From assembly GCF_001625695.1 (NCBI RefSeq), contig NZ_AUXY01000100.1, positions 1 to 64,000 on the forward strand: a stretch of 64,000 nt of DNA. Reading direction: 5' to 3'. The DNA is from Pseudoalteromonas luteoviolacea H33-S (GTDB taxonomy: Bacteria; Pseudomonadota; Gammaproteobacteria; Enterobacterales; Alteromonadaceae). This document shows positions 1 through 8,316 of the stretch, piece after piece (positions within the stretch are counted from its first letter, which is position 1; the number at the start of each line of letters is the position of its first letter). The position numbers were made by a program, and so were the translations under genes. The notes beneath the pieces are model-generated. The model did no database searches. It saw only the letters and a list, made by a program, of their open reading frames with translations, and was not told the origin of the DNA.

Positions 1-14
1 TGAGCTAATGACCC
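1..14 (-). tRNA. tRNA-Lys (partial, 5' end only)
   Basis: The first 14 bases are identical to the 5' acceptor and D-arm start of the three complete tRNA-Lys genes that follow. The rest of this copy lies outside the window, so the array extends to the left. Confidence 0.85.
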
Positions 15-41
15 GCTCGGGGATATGAATAACACTTAAAA

Positions 42-117
42 TGGTGGGTCATGATGGACTCGAACCATCGACCAATGGATTAAAAGTCCACTGCTCTACC
101 AACTGAGCTAATGACCC
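42..117 (-). tRNA. tRNA-Lys (anticodon TTT)
   Basis: Read on the minus strand, this 76-nt unit begins GGGTCATTAGCTCAGTTGGT, has the anticodon loop CTTTTAA (anticodon UUU), a GGTTCGAGTCC T-arm and an encoded 3' CCA. It is identical to the next two copies and separated from them by short AT-rich spacers, so the copies are probably processed from one transcript. Confidence 0.97.
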
Positions 118-139
118 GCTCGGGAAATTTTAAGCTTAA

Positions 140-215
140 TGGTGGGTCATGATGGACTCGAACCATCGACCAATGGATTAAAAGTCCACTGCTCTACCAA
201 CTGAGCTAATGACCC
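140..215 (-). tRNA. tRNA-Lys (anticodon TTT)
   Basis: Second complete 76-nt copy, identical to its neighbours, with UUU anticodon and encoded CCA. Spacers of 22 and 24 bases separate it from the flanking copies. Confidence 0.97.
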
Positions 216-239
216 GCTCATATCAAAATTAAGCAAAAG

Positions 240-315
240 TGGTGGGTCATGATGGACTCGAACCATCGACCAATGGATTAAAAGTCCACTGCTCTACCAA
301 CTGAGCTAATGACCC
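240..315 (-). tRNA. tRNA-Lys (anticodon TTT)
   Basis: Third complete 76-nt copy and the one nearest the promoter on the minus strand. It is identical to the other two, with UUU anticodon and encoded CCA. Confidence 0.97.
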
Positions 316-360
316 ACTCATTGCAGCAAGATGTTTATAACGTATCGCCTGCTGCGGGCG

Positions 361-391
361 CTTATAATACTTATTTAAAATTCTAGTGCAA
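361..391 (-). promoter_or_regulatory. Promoter of the tRNA-Lys array
   Basis: On the minus strand TTGCAC (386-391) is followed after 16 bases by TATTAT (364-369), then by a GC-rich discriminator (GCGCCCGC). That discriminator is typical of stringently controlled stable-RNA promoters. The first tRNA starts about 45 bases downstream. Confidence 0.75.
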
Positions 392-466
392 CTGAATTAC
401 GCTGTTTTTTTTAAATTTTATGCCTAAGCGCCTATTTTTACACCACAGTGTTCACAAAGCAGCTTA

Positions 467-1222
467 TTACAGCTTAGATAAACGCTCTGTTGCTAATTTT
501 GCAGCAGTGGTGCTTGGGTATTCTTTTATCAGCGCATTGAACAATTCTGTCGCTTTTGCCTTGTCTCCAGCATTCGCAGCCAATGTGCCAAGCTTCAACA
601 TCGCATCAGGACGCTTATTTGAGTCAGGGAACTGCTCAACAACAATGGTAAAGTGCTTAATCGCTTCAGCAGGCTTACTTTTTATAGATTGTAGCTGGCC
701 TAACCAATAATGCGCATTAGGAATATATACTGACTCTGGGAATTGTTGCAAAAAGCTTTGAAACTCTGGGATCGCCGCATCATAGCGCTTATCCTTCATG
801 ATCAGAGCAACCGCGCGATCATAAGCTTCATTCTCAGATAGATTAGAGCTTACCGCTTGCTCGCCGACAGTGGGAATAGCCGTCGCAGCAATATCAGATT
901 TGGTCTGCTCATACACTTGGCTAACGCGGTTTTCAATTTCTTGATAAAGCTCACGTTGGCGCTGCAATACTTTTTCCAGTTTATAGCTTTGCTCGTCGGT
1001 AAAACCACGAACTTGGCTGACTTCGTCTTGCAATTGCTGCAACTGTAATTGTAGGTCTGCCTGCACTCGATTTCGATTTGTCATCATTTTTTCAAGTTCG
1101 GCAACGCGCTGTTCAAGCGACTTTTGATTATTTGCAGCATCATAAACAGTAGCGGGAGCTGCCAAAACCTGGGAGCTCCCGCTAAGAAAGATGATGGCTG
1201 CCAAAATAGTTTTCGGCTTCAT
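467..1222 (-). CDS. cpoB: Cell division coordinator CpoB (YbgF)
   Basis: A 251-residue periplasmic protein and the last gene of the tol-pal operon. It has a signal peptide (first ~21 residues, ending VLAA), a coiled-coil segment rich in Q, L and E (about 35-105) that in the family mediates trimerisation, and a C-terminal TPR domain (about 128-250) with tandem repeats around FQSFLQQFPES, FTIVVEQFPDS and FNALIKEYPST. In the family, CpoB binds TolA and couples outer-membrane constriction to PBP1B. It starts 17 bases after pal. Length and order match known tol operons. Confidence 0.93.
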   Translation of the reverse strand: MKPKTILAAIIFLSGSSQVLAAPATVYDAANNQKSLEQRVAELEKMMTNRNRVQADLQLQLQQLQDEVSQVRGFTDEQSYKLEKVLQRQRELYQEIENRVSQVYEQTKSDIAATAIPTVGEQAVSSNLSENEAYDRAVALIMKDKRYDAAIPEFQSFLQQFPESVYIPNAHYWLGQLQSIKSKPAEAIKHFTIVVEQFPDSNKRPDAMLKLGTLAANAGDKAKATELFNALIKEYPSTTAAKLATERLSKL

Positions 1223-1239
1223 AACATCTCTTGTCTAAA

Positions 1240-1773
1240 TTAGTATACCAATACCGCGCGACGGTTCTTAGCAAAAGCTTCTTCTGTGCGCGACTTAACC
1301 ATTGGCTTTTCTTCACCATAGCTCACTACAGAAATTTGGCTTTCAGAAACACCTAGGCTCTCAAGGTATTTAGCAACTGACTTACCACGGCTTTCACCTA
1401 GTGCGATGTTGTACTCAGGTGTACCACGCTCATCCGCGTGACCTTCAACAAGTACTTTTACACTTGGATTTTTCACTAGGAAGTCTGCGTGTGCTTGTAG
1501 TAACTCAACATATTCACTACGTACTGTAGAGCGGTCAAAGTCGAAGTATACGATTTGCTCTTGACGCAACGTTTCGTACTTCTCTTGTTGGATCTCTGCA
1601 GCTGTTTTTGGACGGTCAATTGTGTTTACATCAACCTTGTCATTGCTGTTTGAAGAAGCATTTGTCTGCTGGCTATCACCACCATCAACATTACCAGATG
1701 ATGAGCTACATGCAGCTAAAGTCATTACAGGCAACGCTACCAATAAAGCCTTTAAAGTTTTGTTAAGTTGCAT
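1240..1773 (-). CDS. pal: Peptidoglycan-associated lipoprotein Pal
   Basis: A 177-residue outer-membrane lipoprotein. The N-terminus has a lipobox LAAC with the lipidated cysteine near residue 22, followed by a Ser/Asn-rich linker. The C-terminal half is an OmpA-like domain (about 73-177) with YFDFDRSTVR and the peptidoglycan-binding region GHADERGTPEYN plus ALGESRG, including the Asp and Arg that contact diaminopimelate. It anchors the outer membrane to the wall and is released by TolB and TolA. It lies between tolB and cpoB. Confidence 0.97.
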   Translation of the reverse strand: MQLNKTLKALLVALPVMTLAACSSSSGNVDGGDSQQTNASSNSNDKVDVNTIDRPKTAAEIQQEKYETLRQEQIVYFDFDRSTVRSEYVELLQAHADFLVKNPSVKVLVEGHADERGTPEYNIALGESRGKSVAKYLESLGVSESQISVVSYGEEKPMVKSRTEEAFAKNRRAVLVY

Positions 1774-1814
1774 CGAGTATATTCCTATATCTTTATAAGT
1801 CTAACCAGTAAATA

Positions 1815-3173
1815 TTACTGTAAAAACGGCGACCAGGCCGGTGCCTTCACTTGCCCGTCAAGTACTGGCAATCTCGCTTTAAAGCGACCGTCCATCGACA
1901 CCAGGGCCAAAACCTGCTTATTATTATGCAGGGTACTGTAAATAATCATAGAGCCGTTCGGCGCAATACTCGGTGATTCATCGAGTCTCGTACGAGTTAA
2001 CACCTGAAACAGCCCTGAATCAAATTCTTTCTTTGCTATATGGTACTGACCTAATGTGCGATTTACCATTACTAATTGCTTACCATCTGGCGTAATTGAA
2101 CCCGCTAAGTTCATATCGCCATCGAAGGTGACGCGTCTAGATCTACCAGTATCTAAATTTAACTTATAAATCTGGGCATTACCACCCCTTTCAGACGTAT
2201 ACACAATTTCACGGCCATTTGGGTGCCAACTTGGCTCAGTATCTATACTTCTGTGCTTAGTTAAGCGCTTTTCGACGCGTGTTTCTAAGTCAATCAAGTA
2301 CACCTCTGTCGCACCGCCTTTGTCTTTAGATAATACAACCAGCATTTGTGACCCATCTGGCGAGAACTGTGGTGCACCATTGATGCCTGAGTAACTGGTT
2401 AACTTTTCACGTTTACCAGTGTATATATCTTGAACATAGACCTGAGACTGACGATTTTCAAAGGTAACATACGCTAATTTATTGCCATCAGGTGACCATG
2501 CAGGTGACATCAGAGGCTCTTTTGAACGCAGTAATACTTGCTCATTAAAGCCGTCATAATCTGCAACCACAAGCTGATAAGGTTTATCTTGCTCTTCTCG
2601 CACAATCACATACGCAATTTTAGTTCTAAATGCGCCGCGCTCGCCAGTCAGTGCTTCATAAACAACGTCACTTATCTGATGTGAATAGTATCTAAATGAA
2701 TCACTGTCGATCACGCTCTGACGACTTTCCAAAATATGGTCTTGGCTTTTCATTAACTTGCCGTTGCTCATCATACGCGTTTCACCGCCTGTGATCTGCG
2801 CACGTAAAACATCGATCAACTCATATTTTACCAAATAGCGATTTGCTGGCTGTTGGGTGATAGTACCCACAATAATCGCTTCAACACCTAAATTAACCCA
2901 GGCGTCATAGTCTACTTCTTCATCTGTGGTTGGCAGTTGCGGCATCTGATCTTCCGATACCGCTTTAAACTTACCACTGCGCATTAAATCTGCTGCAACA
3001 ACCGAACTAATCTCTGAAGGGGCTTCACCGTTACCGATGTATTTAAATGGCACCACACCTAACGGGCGTGCACTGTCAACGCCCTCAGTGATGACAATTT
3101 CTAACGCCGCATGGACAAGTGTTGTCATACTGAAAGCAAAAACCAGAACTATGTTTTTTAAATGCTTTAACAT
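1815..3173 (-). CDS. tolB: Tol-Pal system protein TolB
   Basis: A 452-residue periplasmic protein with an N-terminal signal peptide (ends near VHA), an N-terminal mixed alpha/beta domain (about 25-165) and a six-bladed beta-propeller from about 200. The blades carry the recurring WSPDG, FSPDG, WHPNG and ITPDG motifs. In the family, the propeller binds Pal and the N-terminal strand binds TolA. It sits between tolA and pal with 9- and 41-base gaps. Length is close to the E. coli protein. Confidence 0.97.
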   Translation of the reverse strand: MLKHLKNIVLVFAFSMTTLVHAALEIVITEGVDSARPLGVVPFKYIGNGEAPSEISSVVAADLMRSGKFKAVSEDQMPQLPTTDEEVDYDAWVNLGVEAIIVGTITQQPANRYLVKYELIDVLRAQITGGETRMMSNGKLMKSQDHILESRQSVIDSDSFRYYSHQISDVVYEALTGERGAFRTKIAYVIVREEQDKPYQLVVADYDGFNEQVLLRSKEPLMSPAWSPDGNKLAYVTFENRQSQVYVQDIYTGKREKLTSYSGINGAPQFSPDGSQMLVVLSKDKGGATEVYLIDLETRVEKRLTKHRSIDTEPSWHPNGREIVYTSERGGNAQIYKLNLDTGRSRRVTFDGDMNLAGSITPDGKQLVMVNRTLGQYHIAKKEFDSGLFQVLTRTRLDESPSIAPNGSMIIYSTLHNNKQVLALVSMDGRFKARLPVLDGQVKAPAWSPFLQ

Positions 3174-3182
3174 GGTTTTCCT

Positions 3183-4121
3183 TTAAAGATTGGGTTTAAT
3201 CGTTAAATTAATATTCTTAAGTTGTTCAAACACATCTTTGTCTTTTGAAACAGGCAATGTATCTGCCATGCGAACGGCCCGCAGTGCCGCTTCACACACT
3301 AACTTATCTCCGCCTAACGAATTAGCCTGCGTAACCAAACCATTGAAGCCTAAACGAATGTTCAAACGACACTGCTTACCCTTCATTTTTTCGTCTATTA
3401 ATAGGTTAGACTGAATACGCTGCATTATCAGGGCTTTATATTTGTCCACTTCACCAAGTACTTGTTGCTGCCTGACTTTGGCGCGCGCCGCCTGTTCTTG
3501 TGCTAATTGCTCCTGCAATAATTGCTCTTGCAAGGCTTTTTGACGAGCTTGCTCAGCGGCTTCAGCTTTGCGTTTCGCCTCTTCTTCTTGGCGTTTTCGC
3601 TGAGCTTCAGCTTGCCTTAAACGATCCTCTTCAGATTTACGTTTCTCAGCTGCCGCTTTTGCAGCTTCCTCAGCTTGTAGCCTTTCTTTTCTGGCCTTTT
3701 CTGCATCAGCGCGCTGCTTTTGCTCGACCTCTCGGGCTTTTTTCGCTTGCGCTTCAGCTTTGCGCTTTTCAGCCAGCTTAGCTTGACGTTGCTGTTCAAG
3801 CTTTTTAATGCGCCTTGCTTCCGATTCACGATCTTTGCGTGCTTGTACCGCGCGACGCTCTAAATCACGGATACGTTTTTCTTCTGCACGCTTTTGAGCA
3901 TCTTCAGCTTGCTTGAGCTCTGCAATTTTGCGCTCGACTGCACGCTGGTCCACAGAAATCGCTGAAACCGCTTTTTCCTGCTCTTCTTGCATAACTGGGT
4001 TTAATTGCACCTGCATTACCGTGGGCTTAGACATTTGCAAATTAGCTGAAACAAACAACATACCCGCTAACGCGATGTGAAGCAGAAACGACTTGATAAT
4101 TCCGCTTGTTAACGCATCCAT
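3183..4121 (-). CDS. tolA: Tol-Pal system protein TolA
   Basis: A 312-residue inner-membrane protein spanning the periplasm. It has one N-terminal transmembrane helix (about 9-28), a long Ala/Lys/Glu-rich helical stalk (about 60-215) and a small C-terminal globular domain (about 220-312, with CRLNIRLGFNG). The stalk is shorter than in E. coli TolA (421 residues). Its start codon overlaps the tolR stop by one base. It transmits proton-motive-force-driven motion from TolQ-TolR to TolB and Pal. Confidence 0.95.
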   Translation of the reverse strand: MDALTSGIIKSFLLHIALAGMLFVSANLQMSKPTVMQVQLNPVMQEEQEKAVSAISVDQRAVERKIAELKQAEDAQKRAEEKRIRDLERRAVQARKDRESEARRIKKLEQQRQAKLAEKRKAEAQAKKAREVEQKQRADAEKARKERLQAEEAAKAAAEKRKSEEDRLRQAEAQRKRQEEEAKRKAEAAEQARQKALQEQLLQEQLAQEQAARAKVRQQQVLGEVDKYKALIMQRIQSNLLIDEKMKGKQCRLNIRLGFNGLVTQANSLGGDKLVCEAALRAVRMADTLPVSKDKDVFEQLKNINLTIKPNL

Positions 4122-4549
4122 TAATTATCCTCAAACGATTTAGTCATCAGGCCAACAGACGGCACACCGGCATTTTTCAAAAAGTCCATAAGTAACAAAA
4201 CTTCTTGATATGAAACTCGACCAGAACCTTTGATCATCACTGGCGTATCCGGATTTTGCTGCAGCTTTAATTTAATTACCGCAGCCACTTCAACAGCATC
4301 CATCGGTGCTTCAGGATCGGTACCGACAGACACATAATAACGACCTTCTGCATCGATACTGGCAATAATCGGCGGTGCATCTTTAGTCTCGACTAAATCA
4401 GACTCCTGCATTTGTGGTAAATCCACTTTGACACCATGGGTAATAAGGGGTGCTGTCGCCATAAAAATGATCAGCAACACCAGCATGACATCAATGTAGG
4501 GAACAACATTGATCTCTGCAACCGGTCTTCTTTTTTTAGGCTGATACAT
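4121..4549 (-). CDS. tolR: Tol-Pal system protein TolR
   Basis: A 142-residue ExbD/TolR-family protein. Its single transmembrane helix begins NVVPYIDVMLVLLIIFM and contains the proton-translocating Asp of the D-V-M motif. A periplasmic domain follows. It overlaps tolQ by 14 bases and tolA by one base, indicating translational coupling. It is the stator partner of TolQ. Confidence 0.97.
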   Translation of the reverse strand: MYQPKKRRPVAEINVVPYIDVMLVLLIIFMATAPLITHGVKVDLPQMQESDLVETKDAPPIIASIDAEGRYYVSVGTDPEAPMDAVEVAAVIKLKLQQNPDTPVMIKGSGRVSYQEVLLLMDFLKNAGVPSVGLMTKSFEDN

Positions 4550-5240
4550 TGGCTTTTGTCTCCACTAATGTGGCAGCTTGACGATGTAAGATATTGGCAA
4601 ACTCTTCCATAAAGTTGGCGTAGTTTACTTCAAGCTTTTCAACGTGTTTTGCGAATCGGTTATATGCCATTACCGCAGGTATCGCGGCAAATAAACCCAT
4701 CGCTGTTGCAATTAGTGCCTCTGCAATACCCGGCGCGACCATTTGTAGCGTTGCTTGCTGCACATTACCCAAAGCAATAAATGCAGTCATAATACCCCAA
4801 ACCGTACCGAATAGACCGATATAAGGGCTAATGGAGCCAACAGTCGCTAGAAAAGACAAGCTGGTTTCTAGTTTTTCTACTTCACGGGATAAGGCAACAC
4901 GCATAGAACGATGCGTGCCATCTAAAATCATGTTCGCCGAGCCTGTATTATTCTTTTTATGTCTTGCAAATTCTTTGAACCCTGCCACGAACAGTGCTTC
5001 TAACCCTTTAGAACTTCCTGAGCGTGCGGTGATTTCGTTGTATAATTTGCCTAAGTCCATACCTGACCAAAACTGTTGTTCAAACTTTCGGGCTTCGCTT
5101 TGCGCTTCTGCTATCACCGAACGGCGCTGGAATATAATCGCCCATGATGCGATGGACATACCAACGAGTGTCAGCATAACAAGTTGAACCAACACACTGG
5201 CTTCTAAAATTAGATCGATGAAATTTAAACCCGATTCCAC
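4536..5240 (-). CDS. tolQ: Tol-Pal system proton channel TolQ
   Basis: A 234-residue ExbB/TolQ-family protein with three transmembrane segments (about 18-38, 130-160 and 168-195) and the channel motif GLFGTVWGIM in the second. The start is GTG with a GGAG ribosome site 10 bases upstream. It is the first gene of the operon; in most gammaproteobacteria ybgC precedes it, but no ybgC frame is present here. It forms the proton channel with TolR that energises TolA. Confidence 0.97.
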   Translation of the reverse strand: MESGLNFIDLILEASVLVQLVMLTLVGMSIASWAIIFQRRSVIAEAQSEARKFEQQFWSGMDLGKLYNEITARSGSSKGLEALFVAGFKEFARHKKNNTGSANMILDGTHRSMRVALSREVEKLETSLSFLATVGSISPYIGLFGTVWGIMTAFIALGNVQQATLQMVAPGIAEALIATAMGLFAAIPAVMAYNRFAKHVEKLEVNYANFMEEFANILHRQAATLVETKANVSA

Positions 5241-5757
5241 GTTTTAACACTCCTAATAATATTGTGTACCCGGCATGGCGCCTTTAAACAGATAGACTTC
5301 AAGCACGACAAAAGGTTCAGGTAGTTTAACCACACAAATAAGGCCTTACAACGACAAAGCTATAAAATTAGCTTAAATGTCGATAAATAGCACAATGTCT
5401 AAGTTAGCAAGACTTTTATAACCCCATATGTTTGTTTCGGTATTTAAATCATTTTATTTACCGCTTTCACTGATTAATTAACATTTTTATTCCTAACCAT
5501 CAGAACAAGCGTAATTATTTACTCAGAATGCATAAAGTAAGGGATTTATTCACTTTGCACGAATAAATGCTCAAAACATCATTGGTAATACCAATTAACA
5601 ACAAATTATCTAATATTCACATTTTGCGCATAAATAATACAAAGCCAATAAAATCATATAGATACAAACATTAATATTCGTATATTTTACCAATGTAAAA
5701 AATGGTAAATAGGATTCGCATTAGTTATTTTTATCTGAAAGATATAATTTTTCTAGT
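5241..5757. other. Intergenic region upstream of tolQ, no ybgC
   Basis: About 500 AT-rich bases between tolQ and the small-RNA promoter. It presumably contains the tol operon promoter, but no convincing -35/-10 pair was found. A minus-strand frame of about 30 codons ends at 5253, without an ATG until its last seven codons. No similarity to the acyl-CoA thioesterase YbgC, normally encoded here, could be seen. Confidence 0.6.
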
Positions 5758-5786
5758 TTGATAATAATCCATAAGATCTCTAATAT
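5758..5786 (+). promoter_or_regulatory. Consensus-like sigma70 promoter of a candidate small RNA
   Basis: TTGATA (5758-5763), a 17-base spacer and TAATAT (5781-5786) match the sigma70 consensus with optimal spacing. The promoter points into a stretch that ends in a strong intrinsic terminator at 5943-5970. No protein gene on this strand fits between the two. Confidence 0.65.
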
Positions 5787-5792
5787 ACACCC

Positions 5793-5970
5793 TGTACTGA
5801 GCGCACTGCTTAACGCAATGCAAAGCCAGTTACCGAGTGATAGAGTTCTGATTTACTCTGTTGCTTTTGATGAGAACCTTTTGGATAAAACCTTAACAGA
5901 CTCATCAGTTCCCTGGATTACTTCCTTCAACTTGTTGTTTTCGCCCGCACATATGTGCGGGCTTTTTTTT
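5793..5970 (+). ncRNA. Candidate intergenic small RNA
   Basis: A transcript of about 175 nt is predicted from a near-consensus promoter (5758-5786) to a 10-bp perfect hairpin plus T8 terminator. It lies between tolQ and ruvB, both on the opposite strand. An open frame runs through it, but its longer start lies upstream of the predicted transcription start. The internal ATG at 5818 lacks a ribosome site, and the frame reads across the terminator, so a noncoding RNA is more likely. No known RNA family was recognised. Confidence 0.5.
5943..5970 (+). terminator. Intrinsic terminator of the candidate small RNA
   Basis: The arms GCCCGCACAT and ATGTGCGGGC are followed directly by eight T residues. 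No annotated plus-strand gene lies upstream, which supports an unannotated transcript. Confidence 0.85.
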
Positions 5971-6023
5971 GTCTGAAATTTAATTTCAGATTGAAGGGCT
6001 AGCAAATTCAGATGAATACAATC

Positions 6024-6050
6024 AAAAAAGCCATCGTAAATACGATGGCT
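6024..6050 (-). terminator. Terminator of the ruvCAB operon
   Basis: On the minus strand AGCCATCG, a six-base loop and CGATGGCT are followed by a run of six T. It lies 9 bases past the ruvB stop codon. Confidence 0.9.
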
Positions 6051-6059
6051 TAATCGACG

Positions 6060-7061
6060 TTATTCTTTAGAAAGGTCAAAATGTAGATACGCCCGGTCAG
6101 AGACTATCCGTCCTCTCGGCGTACGTTGTATAAAGCCTTGTTGAATAAGATAAGGCTCTATGACATCCTCTATCGTCTCTTTCTCCTCACCAATTGCCGC
6201 TGCGAGGTTATCAAGACCCACAGGTCCACCAGTAAACTTCTCTATAATGGCCAGCAAATACTTTCTGTCCATATAATCAAAACCACATTTATCCACATCA
6301 ACCATATCTAATGCTTGGTTAGCAATGGTTTTATCGACGCTGCCATCTCCTTTTACATCAGCAAAATCACGGACACGACGTAACAGGCGGTTTGCGATCC
6401 TCGGCGTACCGCGTGCCCTTTTGGCAACTTCACGGGCGCCTTCTTCGGTTGTTTCTAAATTTAAAAAATGTGCAGAACGGCTGACAATTTGTGACAAATC
6501 ATCCACTGAGTAAAACTCAAGCCTTTGCACAATACCAAAACGGTCTCTGAGCGGTGAAGTCAAAGAGCCCGCTCTAGTCGTCGCACCGACCAATGTAAAT
6601 GGCGGTAAGTCCAACTTAATAGAACGTGCAGCAGGCCCTTCACCGATCATGATATCTAATTGATAGTCTTCCATCGCGGGATATAAAATCTCTTCCACTT
6701 GCGGACTGAGACGATGGATCTCATCAATGAATAACACATCACCTTCTTCAAGGTTGGTCAACATCGCTGCCAAATCACCCGCTTTTTCGAGTACAGGGCC
6801 TGATGTTGTTTTAATATTCACGCCTAGCTCATTAGCAACAATATTCGCAAGGGTTGTTTTACCTAATCCTGGCGGGCCAAAAATCAACAAGTGATCCAGC
6901 GCCTCTTCACGTGTGCGCGCAGCTTCAATGAAAATCTCCATTTGCTGCTTTACATGAGGTTGACCTGTGTAGTCACTCAGTAGCTTTGGGCGAATCGCTC
7001 TATCAATTTGTTCTTCGTTACCCTGAACTTCGGGTTCGATTAGTCTGTCAGCTTCTATCAT
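6060..7061 (-). CDS. ruvB: Holliday junction ATP-dependent helicase RuvB
   Basis: A 333-residue AAA+ motor that drives branch migration with RuvA. Walker A is FGPPGLGKTT (about 60-69), Walker B is LFIDEIHRL, sensor 1 is GATTRAG and the arginine finger region is SPLRDRFG. A C-terminal winged-helix domain follows (QQGFIQRTPRGR). It is the last gene of ruvC-ruvA-ruvB with 2-base gaps. In many bacteria ruvAB is SOS-induced, but no clear LexA box was found in front of ruvC here. Confidence 0.98.
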   Translation of the reverse strand: MIEADRLIEPEVQGNEEQIDRAIRPKLLSDYTGQPHVKQQMEIFIEAARTREEALDHLLIFGPPGLGKTTLANIVANELGVNIKTTSGPVLEKAGDLAAMLTNLEEGDVLFIDEIHRLSPQVEEILYPAMEDYQLDIMIGEGPAARSIKLDLPPFTLVGATTRAGSLTSPLRDRFGIVQRLEFYSVDDLSQIVSRSAHFLNLETTEEGAREVAKRARGTPRIANRLLRRVRDFADVKGDGSVDKTIANQALDMVDVDKCGFDYMDRKYLLAIIEKFTGGPVGLDNLAAAIGEEKETIEDVIEPYLIQQGFIQRTPRGRIVSDRAYLHFDLSKE

Positions 7062-7063
7062 AA

Positions 7064-7681
7064 TTACATCATAGACCTAAGCGCTTCTTTAATAATGGTT
7101 TCAGTATCTAAACCATCGCCTTTTACTGCTTTAACTGCTTTTTGTGCCTGAGCAGCCTTATAGCCCAGGGCCAGCAGCGCCGCAATGGCATCATCAGCCG
7201 GTAAATTGCCCACAGTAGGATCGTCCTGCGGCGGGATAACGGCATTATCACTAAATGGCGTAAACAAGTCATGACCAAAGTCTTTTAACTTGTCTTTCAT
7301 TTCTAAGACTAGACGCTCTGCAGTTTTTTTGCCTACACCAGGGATTTTAACTAACGTGGATGCATCACCATGATTAACACATTGCACAAATTGCTCAGCT
7401 GACATACCTGACAAAATAGCGAGCGCAAGCTTAGGGCCCACACCATTTGCTTTAATCAGCTCTCTAAATAAAGCACGCTCTATTTTGTTATTGAAACCAA
7501 ATAATAACTGGGCGTCTTCACGAACAACAAAGTGTGTGAAAATCGCTGCTGGCTGACCCGTACTTGGCAGCTCGTAGAAACAAGTCATCGGCATTTGTAC
7601 TTCATAGCCTACCCCATTTACATCAATGAGAATTTCTGGCGGCTGCTTTTCTAATAAAGTACCACTGAGTTTACCTATCAT
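7064..7681 (-). CDS. ruvA: Holliday junction-binding protein RuvA
   Basis: A 205-residue protein with an N-terminal OB-fold (MIGKLSGTLLEK), helix-hairpin-helix motifs (NGVGPKLALAILSG and IPGVGKKTAERL, about 70-125) and a C-terminal domain III (about 155-205) that contacts RuvB. The tetramer holds the junction in a square-planar form. It sits between ruvC and ruvB with 2-base gaps. Confidence 0.98.
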   Translation of the reverse strand: MIGKLSGTLLEKQPPEILIDVNGVGYEVQMPMTCFYELPSTGQPAAIFTHFVVREDAQLLFGFNNKIERALFRELIKANGVGPKLALAILSGMSAEQFVQCVNHGDASTLVKIPGVGKKTAERLVLEMKDKLKDFGHDLFTPFSDNAVIPPQDDPTVGNLPADDAIAALLALGYKAAQAQKAVKAVKGDGLDTETIIKEALRSMM

Positions 7682-7683
7682 AA

Positions 7684-8205
7684 TTATCTTAACCTTCCAC
7701 GAACTGTTTTTTTAGCATTGCCTGCTAAGCGAATTAAGTTTTGTTCAGAGTGTGCATGACAAATTGCAATTGCCAATGCATCGGCAGCATCTGCTTGTGG
7801 AGTACCCGGTAATTTTAAAATGCGTTTTACCATTTCTTGTACCTGAGACTTATTTGCTCCACCAGTGCCCACCACAGCCTGTTTGATCTGCCTTGCCGAA
7901 TATTCATGTACAACCACATCTTGCATAGTGGCTGCAACAATGGCGGCACCTCTAGCTTGTCCAAGCTTCAGCGCTGAGTCTGGGTTATGTGCCATAAATA
8001 CTTGCTCAATCGCAAAGCTGTCCGGAGAAAACTGTTCTATCAACTGACTAATACCTTGAAAGATCATTTTTAATCGAGTCGGAAAATCATGCTCTCCAAC
8101 TTTGATACAGCCGCTGCCTAAATATTTAAACTTTGCACCTTGGTGCTCAATAACACCATAACCTGTAAATCTCGAACCAGGGTCTATGCCCAAAATAACT
8201 GCCAA
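7684..8205 (-). CDS. ruvC: Crossover junction endodeoxyribonuclease RuvC
   Basis: A 173-residue RNase H-fold resolvase. Acidic catalytic residues are visible in GIDPGSRFTGYG (Asp7), IEQVF (Glu near 67) and DAADALAIA near 140. It cleaves Holliday junctions after RuvAB migration. It is the first gene of ruvC-ruvA-ruvB and is separated from aspS by a terminator. The yebC gene often found between aspS and ruvC is absent. Confidence 0.97.
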   Translation of the reverse strand: MAVILGIDPGSRFTGYGVIEHQGAKFKYLGSGCIKVGEHDFPTRLKMIFQGISQLIEQFSPDSFAIEQVFMAHNPDSALKLGQARGAAIVAATMQDVVVHEYSARQIKQAVVGTGGANKSQVQEMVKRILKLPGTPQADAADALAIAICHAHSEQNLIRLAGNAKKTVRGRLR

Positions 8206-8271
8206 GGCACTGCCCTCTTTGCTTTTTTCAACATCATGCCAAAATACTGTATGGATTTCCAGTTGTTAAAC

Positions 8272-8300
8272 AAAAAAGGCGGCCATTAAAGCCGCCTTTT
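8272..8300 (-). terminator. Terminator of aspS
   Basis: On the minus strand AAGGCGGC, a seven-base loop and GCCGCCTT are followed by a T-rich stretch. It lies between aspS and ruvC, so ruvCAB should have its own promoter. Confidence 0.9.
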
Positions 8301-8316
8301 CAAAGTAAGTCAGTGA

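Noticed and set aside
5253..5342. Short minus-strand frame before tolQ as a ybgC remnant
   Set aside because: About 30 codons, opened by a stop upstream, with no similarity to YbgC that could be recognised.
5758..5976. 72-codon plus-strand frame as a protein gene
   Set aside because: Its TTG start overlaps the -35 of a strong promoter, the internal ATG has no ribosome site, and the frame reads across a terminator hairpin.
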